64,000 bases of DNA from NCBI GenBank assembly GCA_013399855.1, contig VXAY01002371.1, positions 1,463,111 through 1,527,110 on the forward strand. The letters run 5' to 3'. Position numbers and translations under genes: made by a program. This document shows, piece by piece, positions 50,708-62,500 of the stretch; the first letter of the stretch is position 1, and the number at the start of each line of letters is the position of its first letter. The notes below the pieces were generated by a model. That model saw only the letters and a program-made list of their open reading frames with translations. It made no database searches and had not been told where the DNA came from. The stretch is from Oxyruncus cristatus. Taxonomy: Eukaryota; Chordata; Aves; Passeriformes; Cotingidae.

Positions 50708-51095
50708 GCCCAGTGCCAGGAGGAAGGAGTGCATCCCTGCTGCCAGCTAGGAAGCAGCGGCCTGATGAAATTGTCATTGCTGTTTCTTTGCATCGTCCCC
50801 CTATGTCACTGTTGCTTTGGCAGTTTACATCTGTATTTCTTTTAGTGCTACTAACAGCAGTGAGCAGTCAAGCACTGTGCATTTGACATGTGCTGTTACT
50901 TATGAGACCAGGCAGTTGTTCCAGGGTACAATGGCATTTAAATGACCTTCATCACTTGATTTTTCTCACGCGTTATGGGGACAAATCTCTCCTTGAACTG
51001 GAATATATATTCTCCTTATAGTTGCCATCACACAGTTAGTTTAACTTAAGACTTTTAATCAAGGTTATATTAAAAGATATAAAGAAATCAAATTC
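50708..51095 (+). other. IYD: Probable IYD 3' UTR
   Basis: Sequence follows the stop without interruption to an ATTAAA at 51069-51074, with a GT-rich stretch (tgtgctgttt) about 40 bases further on. This is the usual arrangement of a vertebrate poly(A) site. I saw no AATAAA between the stop and 51500. The cleavage point near 51090 is inferred. Confidence 0.45.
51069..51074 (+). terminator. IYD: Candidate poly(A) signal of IYD (ATTAAA)
   Basis: This is the commonest variant poly(A) hexamer, 362 bases after the stop codon, followed by a GT-rich element at 51110-51122. Confidence 0.45.
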
Positions 51096-51580
51096 AGCTC
51101 TCTTGGTCAGCGTGTGCTGTTTAAAAGCCCCTTTCCCTTCACTGTGTTCTGCATAGAAGGATGCTATTTTTCTCATCTATGACAGGATCTCCCTACTTGA
51201 TTGATCTCAAATACCTTGTCTATACCAGGCTTTCTTAAACTATTGCTGCTACAAGTGTCTTAGATTGGGGAAAATGTAGTAGGAAAAAGTCATCCAAGCA
51301 ATTTCCTTGCCATCATTTATTTATACATGTTCCAGGCACAGCTAGATCATATGGTAGCTATCAACCATGCCCCCTGTATTTGCTGCTTCCACTGGAAGCA
51401 GCCCAGAGGGAAGTACTATTCTGATTATACTGTTTATTATACCTGAAACTATACCAGTTTAACACCCCGAAATTTAAGCTGCTTTACCGACCCTGATGCG
51501 TGAGAGGTGCTTTCGTGTCACACCAAAGCAGGCCTAGTTAGGGATATTGCTTCCCACAAAAGCAATGCTCCTTACTAAAA

Positions 51581-51723
51581 GCGAGATGTGGAGGGGCGCC
51601 AGTGGGAGCTGCGCCCTGGAAGCGCTGGTGCTGCCGATCCCTGCTCGGGCAGAGCCCCCTCGTGGGGCCGCGGGTACCGCCGGCTCCGGGAACAGCGCAA
51701 CGTGAAAACGCTGGGAGAGAGCC
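51581..51723. promoter_or_regulatory. Small CpG-rich patch downstream of IYD
   Basis: About 16 CpG dinucleotides fall in 143 bases, in a G+C-rich stretch (for example 'gggccgcgggtaccgccggc'), while the surrounding tens of kilobases are A+T-rich and CpG-poor. It could be a short CpG island with promoter activity, an unmethylated enhancer, or a remnant of a GC-rich repeat. It is below the usual length for a called CpG island. Confidence 0.4.
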
Positions 51724-51875
51724 GTCCTTCCTGCAGGTCTCTGTTCTGTGAAACACTTTGCCACCCTGATCTCTGCTGCATCTAACTTCAGGAAAATTCG
51801 GCCAAATCGGCTTCAGCCCTGCTTAGGCGTTGCTCGAGTTGACTCGCTGCTCCTTGTCTGAAGTCTAGCCTGGGC

Positions 51876-51975
51876 TAGAGGAAGGTGACCCTGCCCACAG
51901 CAGGGCGATGTGAGCCAGATGATCTTTCAGGTGTCTTCCAACCCAAAACATTCTATGATTCTGTAGTTCTATAAG
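51876..51975 (+). mobile_element. CR1 3' terminus downstream of IYD
   Basis: 'gaaggtgaccctgcccacag', then 'ccagatgatctttcaggtgt', then 'cttccaacccaaaacattct' and 'atgattctgtagttctat' match the last ~100 bases of avian CR1 on the + strand, ending in degenerate 8-base units. It is 5'-truncated. Confidence 0.85.
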
Positions 51976-52244
51976 TAGATCCCATTTGCTATCACCTGTT
52001 GTCAACTGAGCAAATGGAGGGGATAATGTTTTAGAGAGGTACAGATTTTGGCCATGTCAGTGCCTGTCACCCAGTGACAGGCATCTCTTTAGCAGACCAT
52101 TTTGCTGGTATTCAGCAGGCATGCCTAAATGCGTTCACCTATTGTATTAATCTTGTTTCTTGATTAATCTTCTGTATCCTCAGTGATACAGCCATGGCAG
52201 GAAGCTCTTAATGCAGGCCCAATCTGAAATGAGCTCTTATAACT

Positions 52245-52272
52245 AAAATAAAATAAGATAAAATAAAATAAG
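52245..52272. repeat. (AAAAT)n short tandem repeat
   Basis: About five copies of an AAAAT/ATAAA pentamer with one G interruption (aaaataagataaaataaaat). Confidence 0.9.
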
Positions 52273-52817
52273 GAAGTCCTGTGTCTACACACTGGTAAGG
52301 TCTAAAGGCTAGTCAGGGAGAGAGGGATGGGCTGAACCAAGCCAAGGCCGACCAGCTGCAGGTGCCCAGTTATCAGGAATACATTTTAACGTCACTGCTG
52401 CAAGTTTTCCTTCTGTGCAGATGCTGCTCTGCCCCACTGTGCCCCTTCACAAGCCGTTTTACCTGTTGTAAAAACTGTGTTTGTTTTAATTCAGAGTTCA
52501 CATCAACAGAGGGAGGATGAATCTCTGCCATGTTGCAACCTCTTCTATAGCTACAGAAATAAACTGCTGTTCCTGGTCTCAGTCTGCAAAACAGAGAACA
52601 TTCAGAGACACTTTACCAAATGAATTCAGTTTCAAACAGCAGGAGCTTGCATATATAAGACTGTTTCTAGTATGATTTCATAATTAAAAAACAAAGAACT
52701 AAACCAGTTTAAAAATACACAAAAAATCATCACAATAACAAGCATTGGTATATATCAGTTATACTTCTTTACACCAAAGAAGATGAATGGTGTTTTTTCC
52801 CCCACGTGTTGATTTCC

Positions 52818-53576
52818 AGTTGGCGGCTGGTCACTAGTGGTGTCCCCAGGCATCAGTGGTGGGCCCAGTTCTGTTTAGTATCTTTATTGATGATCTGGAT
52901 GAGGAGATTGAGTCCACCATCAGCAAATTTGCAGATGATACCCAGCTAGGGGGGAGTGTCGATCTGCTGGAAGGCAGGAGGGCTCTACAGAGGGACCTGG
53001 ACAGACTGGAGAGTTGGGCTGATTCCAACGGGATGAGGTTCAACAAGGCCAAGTGCCGGGTCCTGCACTTTGGCCACAACAACCCCCTGCAACGCTACAG
53101 GCTGGGGACAGAGTGGCTGGAGAGCAGCCAGGCAGAAAGGGATCTGGGAGTTTGGATTGACAGGAAGCTGAACATGAGCCAGCAGTGTGCCCAGGTAGCC
53201 AAGAAGGCCAATGGCATCCTGGCTTGGATCAGGAACAGTGTGGCCAGCAGGAACAGGGAGGTGATTCNNNNNNNNNNNNNNNNNNNNNNNNNNNNNNNNN
53301 NNNNNNNNNNNNNNNNNNNNNNNNNNNNNNNNNNNNNNNNNNNNNNNNNNNNNNNNNNNNNNNNNNNNNNNNNNNNNAAGAGGGCATGGTCTTAAGCTCT
53401 GCCAGGGAAGGTTTAGGTTGGATATTAGGAAGAAATTCTTTACAGAGAGGGTAATCAGGCACTGGAATGGGGTGCCCAGGGTGCCATAGTCTAGTAACCA
53501 CGGTGGTGTTGGGTCAAGGGCTGGACTTGATGATCTCAGAGGTCTTTTCCAGCCCGTCTGATTCTGTGATTCTGGA
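52818..53576 (+). mobile_element. CR1 LINE 3' part with reverse-transcriptase segment, interrupted by an assembly gap
   Basis: From 52856 the frame gives [17 protein letters not shown], then [11 protein letters not shown] (the FADD catalytic motif of the reverse transcriptase), [30 protein letters not shown] and, before the gap, [11 protein letters not shown]. After the gap (53378 on) come 'ggtttaggttggatattagg' and 'cagagagggtaatcaggc', then the 3' UTR and 'attctgtgattctg' end. Compared with intact copies one base seems missing in the C run at about 52840, so the GVPQG block is out of frame. The 5' end starts inside the RT domain. The good match suggests a fairly recent insertion. Confidence 0.92.
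53268..53377. other. Assembly gap (110 N)
   Basis: A run of N lies inside the CR1 copy. The sequences on each side are parts of the CR1 that should be further apart than 110 bases in an intact element, so the gap length may be nominal. Confidence 1.
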
Positions 53577-56500
53577 AACTAACATACAGATAGTAGTTGA
53601 AAAACTTAAGCCCTCACACCTACTAGATCAAAAAGATTCTTCTTAGATCATGAAATGTCAGTAAAATAAGCTGGGTTTTTTATTTTTCCTTTTTTCCCCC
53701 CTCCCATACGAATGCTTAATCAATAGCAAATGCTTCAATAGTATTACAGCTGTTGATGATACTGCAGAGCCTCTTGTAAATTATGGTGGTGTTCCTGTTG
53801 TGAAAAGCCTACTTGGAATTGCAAGTGTTCTCTAGTAAGTGCATTGTCTTTACTGAAATCACAATTAAATAATAATAAATTTTGCCTTTCCATACAGCAC
53901 ATTATTAAAAAAAAGTTAGCATTTAAATTGTTTTACACTATATAAGGGATACTTCTATGGTATTTGTTCAATTTCAAGGTAAAAAAAAACGTTTTTCTGC
54001 TATCTAATTGGAGTTTCTCATATTTCAGCTGGTGTCTGTGGCCTCTTGGCCTGTTGCTATGCATCTGCAAGAGAAGTCTGTCTTCATATTCCCTGCGTCT
54101 TCCAATCAGGTAGCTGCAGACAGCAGTCAGGTCTCCCCATTTAAGGGATCTTTCTCCCTTGAACTGCATGGACAAATTTGTGTGCATTCGAGGATTCTCA
54201 CTGTCTGAAGTTTGTCAGACAAATGGGCTTGAAGTCAGGTGCAATATGGTGGGTTGCATCACAACCCAGATGATTAAAGGAATAAGTATCACCTGTAGTT
54301 GGAACCATGGCAAACTGCCCATCTCCTCCCTCTCCATGGATGACTACACTGGCATTGGTTTCAGTATGCCCTGGAATACGGAGCTGTAAGCTCACCTGGC
54401 ACTTCATTAGCAATCCAGCTGGCCATGAAGTGTGGCAGGGAAGCATTACCCCTGGAGAAGCAGCAGCATCTTACCCAGGCCACCATCTTCCTTTCCAGAC
54501 AGGTGAGCCAGAACCCAAATGACTCTGCTTGAAAATAAATATTTTTTTAATCTTGGTTATTCAGAGGTCTGAGGAAACTGTTACACTGCTATATATGCCA
54601 TCTCCTTCATAGGTTAGAACTCACCTATGTGATTGAGTGCAAGATTCCCATAAACTAGCTGGGCTGTGGTAACCATTTAAGTGAACAGCTCTCTGCTTGA
54701 AGAAAATAGCAGGTTGTTGGCACTTAGCTTCTTTGCAAACAGTTTAAAGCTAAGTGTTGCTATCTTACAATTGATGGAAATACCTGCACCCAAGAACAGC
54801 TACTGAGCTGGTGCACAAGATGTATCAAGCTATAGTTTATCAGCTGTGTATTTGAGCATTTCTTACCATATAAATTTACACCTAGGTGCAAGGAAGTACT
54901 AACACGGTGCTCTGTAGCCCAGATGAACAGAAGCATGCAAGCCCCAAACTCAGGTTGTGGTTTTACGTTGATTAAGTTGCAGCACTTCGAGGATATTTGA
55001 GCAAGTAGATGTGCAGTCAGCATCTGATTGATTTATTTCTTTAATTGCTACATAAATTTGGGCCTGTTAAAAATGAATCTTGAGAAATAATCCAGCTTGC
55101 ACTCCAAGGCAGGATCAGTTGTATTTGAATGCCGGGTACTGACAGAACATGAATTCACAGCATTAATCCACTGCTCCCAGCAAAACACTTGAAAGAAATA
55201 AAATACTCAAAAAGTAATTCTGCCAGCACATGCAAGTCTTAAAAAGTTTTTGTTTCCAGAAGGGCTCAGCCTTGGCTTCAAGTTGCTGTCACTGATGAGA
55301 CCTCCATGGAGATCATTAGGAAGAGGTTGGCTGCTGTATTTTTTTGAAGATTTCCACCCACCTGAGCTTAGTCAAAGTAGGAACTGCAAAAGTAGAACAG
55401 ACTCATGACTCAGAACTCTCAAGACATTTAATTATTTTTTTGGCTAGCATTACCAATATCAGACATCTATGAGAGCCCAGTCTTTGCCCATGTAGACAGA
55501 ACTCTCCTATGCTTGTGGACTGTAAATAATGAGAACACTTAATGGCATGAAAGCTGGGCAACAAATCCATTCAAATTTAAGATGGAGGAGAGTTCTTGAA
55601 GCTTGAATCAGTGCAGCAGCAAGTTACCAGTTAAACAGCACATCCTGTTACAAGCTGTGTGTGTTTAATCACTGTTAACCTCAGCTACAAGATTAGAACT
55701 GAGTCGAACTAGTTCTGATAGAAACAACAAAGGCAGTCCAAGACCCTGCTGTCACAGTCTCAGGCATGGGAAAAAAATACTGATCAGCAAAATGGATAAT
55801 GACCAAAACCTCAAGGCATCACTTACCAAGTTTTTCAAGGCATAGCATTAAGAGAGGTAGTGTTTGAAGGATTTCTAAGAGGAAACCTATGAAGCATTTG
55901 GAATTTTTTTATGAGGAGCTATCCTGTGCTTGAGGGTAGGGTCTTGTCTATTACTAGAGATCTGGTAATTGAGATCACAAGTGACTCAGCTTGAAAGGGT
56001 GAGACCAGAGTTGGACAGTTTTACCTTACAATGTGACAGTGTTCATGAAGTTATACCTCTTGCATATACTAAGTTCAGAGTGTGTATGTTGGAAGTCAGA
56101 GACAAGCATATCTGTGGAGACCCACAACAGTCACAGATATGCTTCAAAGAGAGAATCTGCTTTAACAGGGTGACTTTTTTTCCATTAGATATGCAGTAGA
56201 GACACTGGTCTGTAGATTATACACTGGATTTTAATGAAATTTTTGTGTTATTGTTTTTTTAGTGTAAATTTTCCAAATGTCAGAAGGCTTTTAGCATCTT
56301 CAAACTGTTCCTTTAGCTCACTCATAGGATGGTAATTATTCATTCAGCCTGCAGAAGGCTGTCACAGCCAATTCTCTGTGCAACAAATGCCAAGGTACCA
56401 CTCTTAGATAAAGAGAAATATGTTCCCTAGCAGCTTATGGTGGAAGACACCTCTAAGCAAGTAGTACTAGGTGGAAGGGGTCACAAGGACCTCCTGGTTT

Positions 56501-59500
56501 TGCCTTCCTGGAACAAATAAATAGGAGATGTGATGTAAGTCACACCTTTTTCAGTCTGAAGATCTTAGGCTGCTTTCAATAACAGTGTAACCTCTGTGTA
56601 GCAGTAAACCTGTTCTTTGGGCTTTATGACAGGAAAAAAGAAACAGAGGGAGACAAGCCACAACTACTATGCAATGCACAAGGGGTCAAAAAGCTGAGAA
56701 GAAAAAAAGCTTTCCTATGCTGTCCAGGATGTTTGTTCCTGTTTATAAGCTGGAACGCATCAAATTTAGAGCTTGCCAAATTTCAGGATATTATGTGACT
56801 CTTGGAAAATCTGTATCGCTCCTGGAATTACTTGTAAAAGCTACTAATGAGTGATAACTTCGCTTCTGCCAAGCAGGACAGTTGTGGCACCACTCCTCTT
56901 TGGGTTAGGGCCTTTTGTTACTCAGAATACTTCTTAGACTTAATACAATACAGTATCTTATTCTCTAATTTTGGTCTCTACTTCCCTTTTTGCTGAAAAA
57001 TGAAGATGGAGCACCTGAAAGGAGAAGAATAATTATAAATTCAGTGAAACATAAGTATTCATCAAAGCAAAAAGGTGGTATAATCAATAAGCAGAGTACT
57101 GGACAGTTATATATAGCTTTATAAATTTAAATTTTAAGTAATCATGTATTTTACACATTTTTGCAAAATGGTTTAAAGTAAGAGCATCCTCAACTTTAAA
57201 CCAGGGTGAATTTTCAATTAACTTTAGTAGTAGCTGGTCCTGAAAGAGAAGAAAAACAAACTTCAAAATGACTAATCTAAACACTTATAAATACACTATC
57301 TTTTTAGCAATCAAAAGCCATGGGAAATACTGACTCATTTTGATTAATTTTCAAAAAGCATGAAAAGAATTGTTATTATTTCCTTTCACTGCTTTGGAGA
57401 CCAAAGCAGCATATGCAAGTGTAATCACTTGAAAGAGATTTAGGATCTATTTCATGCTGAACTGTGTTTCAGACTGTCCTTGAAATGAGAAATTGTATTT
57501 CCAAGCTGTCTACTGGCCAGGATGTCAAGGCGACAACTGGTCATCTGTATGTGGGATTCCAGATTGTATTTCAGCTTAAGGGTATGTTATGCATTGAATG
57601 GGGCTTGGTAGCTCATTTCTATGGCTCGGTGAGATCTGAGACAAACGTGATGCACAAACCTTAAATACATTATGCCTTGTATGTCTCAGTTTGCTACAAT
57701 AGCATCATAAATCAGAGGTGATCAATGGATGGTACCAGGTGGAGATTTCTTGTTGTGACCACTAACTCTGGCTGAGCAAGTGTGTGTGGGTGTGCATGCA
57801 TAAAAGGAATATCTATACATATAAAGCATAGGTGAAGAATGTGGCACAGCAGAATTGGTTTTACCTCAAGTGGCTGCAGTTTTGCCAATTTCCCAGGAAG
57901 GAAATTTTAGGCAAAAAACAAACATTGCTGGTTTTGGGAAATACTGAATTAAGTCTAGGAAAAAAGCTCTAAGGCCAGAAGGACTATTAAAAAGTGTCTT
58001 GCATCTTACCAGAAAGTAGGAATGTTTTATACAGGATAACCTTTAACTACTACTTCCCCCTTCTATCTGATACAAATTGGGTGCAGTCATGATGCTGCTT
58101 ATTGTTTATCCATTTTCTCCTGTTCTTGACCTCAGTTTCTTTTCTGTCCTTCATTTCACATCTGTCACATTTGCTATATATACTTTTTGAGCTTTCAGTG
58201 TGGTGTTCCTTTAGTAGAAACACAAAAAGTAGCATTAGATACAAACCAAATGGTACTGAACACTTCATGAGTTTGATTACTTCAGGGTTTTGGAAGCTCT
58301 GAGGCTACTTGTACTCCGTTTACAGTAACTGGATTCTTCAACTTAGCATCCCAGAGTAAGAACTTGTTCTGGTTGGATCCATGTTGTTTGCTCACAGGGC
58401 TGACTTCTTCCTGCCCAAACATTGTGTTTTACTCATTACTGACTAGATTCAGAACAAAAGCTGACATGTAAGAAATATGGGTAAGTGCTTTGATTCTAAC
58501 CTTCAAGGCTGCATCACTCTATATAGCTGCTCTTCTGTAATATCAAATAATACCCGATGGAGAATTTACTGCAAAGAGGACCAGAGCTATAGCGTGATTC
58601 TCAGGTTTTGTGTTTCGGTTCTGGACACAGATCTCAGCCCTTTTGCAATACACAGGGTAACACTTCATGTCTTACCAACTTTCACTATGCAGCAGTCTGC
58701 TGTGTGTGATTTTAGTAACCGAGTAGAAATATCATCTTTTCCAGGCTATGGTCAGCCCACAGAGGTAAATCACTTGACCTTCTCATACTTAATGGCAGCA
58801 AGATATAAACCTTTTCAGGATATATTAAATACATTAACCAAGCTGGTAAGTTGAGAGTTTCCCACATGTAACTTATTTCTGTTTAAAGGTTATGTAAATT
58901 TACACTTGAAGTACACATGCAGAAACATTTGACAGAAAAAAACATGAGTACTATGCAAAATGTGGTGATCTGGCAGAAGAGCTAGGAAAACAGTAAGCAC
59001 AGGTCAGTAGCAAGATCCTAATTTTTGTCTGCTTATTTTTGCTGTGATTTTTTTCCTCTATGTGGGTACAGCATCTGAATTCCATTAGATATGTAACAGA
59101 AAGTGATTCTCACTCCCAAGTTTGTGTTTTCCTTTTAGCTGGATTTGTTATATTATCTGTTTATAATTAGATGACAAAACACAAGTAGAAGTACAAATTA
59201 GCTAATAAACAAAGGTTAGAGTAAACTGCTGTCAACTGTTGTCTATTTTAACTGCCACTGGAAATCTGGCAGGTACCTCCTTTCCTGAAAATCCAAGTGA
59301 GTAACATTCTCTGTGAATATTACCTTCCCGTTTAATTTACTGAATTGTTCATGAACAAATTTCAAAGTTCAAGAATGTAATTATTTGGGATTAGTAGTGT
59401 ATTTCTTTAGCACGTAATTGATATTCTGTGGATCATTTGATCAGCAGCTGAAAACAGTTTGTGATTGATGCTATAATTAGCTAGCACAGCACTCATTCCA

Positions 59501-62500
59501 GAAGAGACTGTGGTGTTACAAAATTGGGTAGACCCAGAATACAGAGCAATGCAGCTTGACTTCTAACTAACTTACACAGAAAAAATGTTTTGTAGGAGAA
59601 GACTACACATTCACCTGCAGAATCAAATATAGCAGATTTACAACCAGGTCTGGATCAGAAATTTCCTCAGAATTCACTTGCTTTTCATGCTGTGCTGATG
59701 TCAGCTGTCTGTGGGCTTGCAGTTTCTGGTCTTTCATCTCACTGGGAGGACAGGGTAGAGTGGACTAAATGTGACTGATTTATGAAAATCCAAATGGAGA
59801 GTAGCCATGAAGGGTGGAAAATCCTCTGCACAAATGCCTATTATCTGTGGAATGTTCATTTAGAGCATGAAGGTCCCTCTTGACTGAAGGCTGTTTATTT
59901 GCACCTATACAATCATGCAGCAGACTTCTCTCGTGGAGGAATGTTTTTCCTTTCTGCCCCTTTGATCCAGCAGAGCAGTGCTCCTCTGAGCAGCTGAATG
60001 GGGAAATACGATTTTCTGCATGGATTATTCAGAGTCGACTGATGTAACAGGAGCCAGTTTTGCCTGCAGACTGGTATCCCTGCCCAGAATTAAAATACCT
60101 TTTGTAAGGAAAAAGTAAATAGTGTTTCAAATAATCTTTCTTTTCTTCAGTTGTTTTAAGAACTGCACACCTAACCTGGCACTCCTTCTCTGCTCTTTAA
60201 GGGCTGGATACATAAATGCAATTCTATTGTTTAGCTTCTCAGAGTATTCATATGGAATGAGCTTTCCCTTGACCTTTTGTACATACAATCGTTTTTATAT
60301 CTCCAGCTGCTTCTAATTGGCAAGAAAATACAAGTGCTCCACTAAGTTTACTGCCATTCTCTGCCTACCACTAGATGGCACGAGAATACCATGCAGGAAC
60401 AGAGGACCTTAGCCAGGAAAAGAGTTGGCTCCTAATGTCCCCTTGCTCATGTTACCTTTAACTGTAGTCTGTTACCCAAACCACAGATGTAGGAATATCC
60501 ATCTGAGAAGTTTTATCCGTGATCAAAAAAGGACCGCACAGAAAGTAAAAGTTTGTCATGTACTTAAATGGCTTAAGAGTTGACTGGAGATGCAAAGGGT
60601 GAGACTCACTGATCCAAGCTCTGAGAGGCTTAGATAGGTGGGATTTTTCTTCACTGTAGAAAGGACCCAGTTTTATCTAGTCACATATTGCCATATGCTT
60701 TTCAATTATATAGACGCAAAGTTTCACGTAAGTCGTCCAGCAGACTGTCTTGTTCTCAGGTGTCTTTAAATAAGAAAATGGTCACAGCCATTTCCTTTCA
60801 CTGAATTAACTCCCCATGTGTTTCCCTTCCTCCCCTGTGGGTCTTCATACTTGCTTCCAGGCCTCTGCAATCACGGCTGGCGAGCAGCTAAGGCATGACA
60901 CTCAGGCACTTTTCTCTCAAGGAGCAAATCCAACTCCAGTCTATTCAAAGGCTCTTACTTGCTCATGTGAAGTACAAGGCATGGTTTGTCCTCTGAGTAA
61001 GGAGTGTAGAGTTTTTTAGTTTCTGCTGTTTGCCTGAGAGAAGAGGGAGATCATTCACTTTTTATTTCCCTTCAGATACGGATAAGTCACGAGGGAATTA
61101 TGCAACATAAAAATGAGAATAGCTGTGGAGGAAAAGCTTTCCCTCTGTCTTCTCCCACGCTTTCTCAGAAATAAATCTTAATTTACTCTCTGTTTAAAGG
61201 ATTTTGGAATGAGCTGTGTATGAAAACTAGAACTTCCTCTATTCTGTAAGCAGTGTGAAAATTAAGCCTGGGACTTTAAATAGCTTGTGAAGTAAGTACA
61301 AGTCACCATTTTATGTGGAGTGTGGTGGCCTTAGAAACCTAATGGGAGATAGAAGAGCAGAAAGGTCTGGGATTGAAACACAGATTTGAAGGCATGTCTC
61401 TAAGGTTGTGTTCAGGCTAGAGCTGTTATATTACAACAAAGAAATTGCATACTGGGGGAAGGTAGGCAGGTGCAGAGGAGTTATTTGGTCGCCCAAGCAG
61501 CAAGTCAGTCAGATGCCAACATCAAATGAAGGAACATTCTCCTTATTGAAGGTTCAGCCAGGTAGCTAAAACCCAAGATTAGAACTCCTGCCCACATAAT
61601 AATGGATAAATCACTTAACATATTTTTTTCTGTCAGTGCATGAATGGTGGGATTTGTGCTGATAAACTAGAAAGTAAATGAAGGGGGAAAATTACCAGAG
61701 CAACCCATGATAACCTTAATCCGATTATCTCAGATTTGCTGCCTACATCAGTTTTCCAGATTTCATATTCAGCTTATCTGTTACTAAACCTCATCTCTAT
61801 TTGATCATTAATCACGAATGTATTCTTCCTGTAATAATCGTAGATGCTCAAAGGATACCAGGAAAGTAGGAGGCTGAGAAAGAATAGATAAACACTGCAG
61901 AAATATTTTAACACTGGACAGACTGGCAGCAGTGAACTTAGTGTACTTGAAGAAGCAAAGATTGTATGTTTGAGCTTAAAATCTGTCTTGGCTGCTGCTT
62001 TCAGCATTTCAGCTCCTCCTGAGGAGGATTCCAGGTTTCCACTTGAAAACGGAAAGTGTTCCCTGTTTTCCCAGAAAACAGGGTTTTCTGTCTGTATTCT
62101 CCTATACTCACAAAGACGAAGACTTCTTACAAAGACTAGGCACTAGATGGAATATACAGTGGGGTTTTTTTTAAAGATGAAAGACTGCTTACTATGTTGT
62201 TTGTATAATGGTTATATAAATATGACTGAAATTTCTCCCATCAATGTGAATAATTTGTACTTCCTTGCTGTGTAACCTAAGCCTTGCACTTCTGTCACTA
62301 GAGGCAATACAGAGAGAGCAGTTGATGGCAAAGTTAGCTTAGACAAAACACCTTTCATTTTTACCTTGAAAGAGTTGCTAAAGGGAAGAATTGAAGGAGA
62401 GGGAGCACTGCGAACTAGACAATGAGAAGGTCTTACGCATTCATAGTATGTGTGGGAGAGAGCAGTAACTGTTTTGCATTACTTGAGAGAAACAGTTCCA

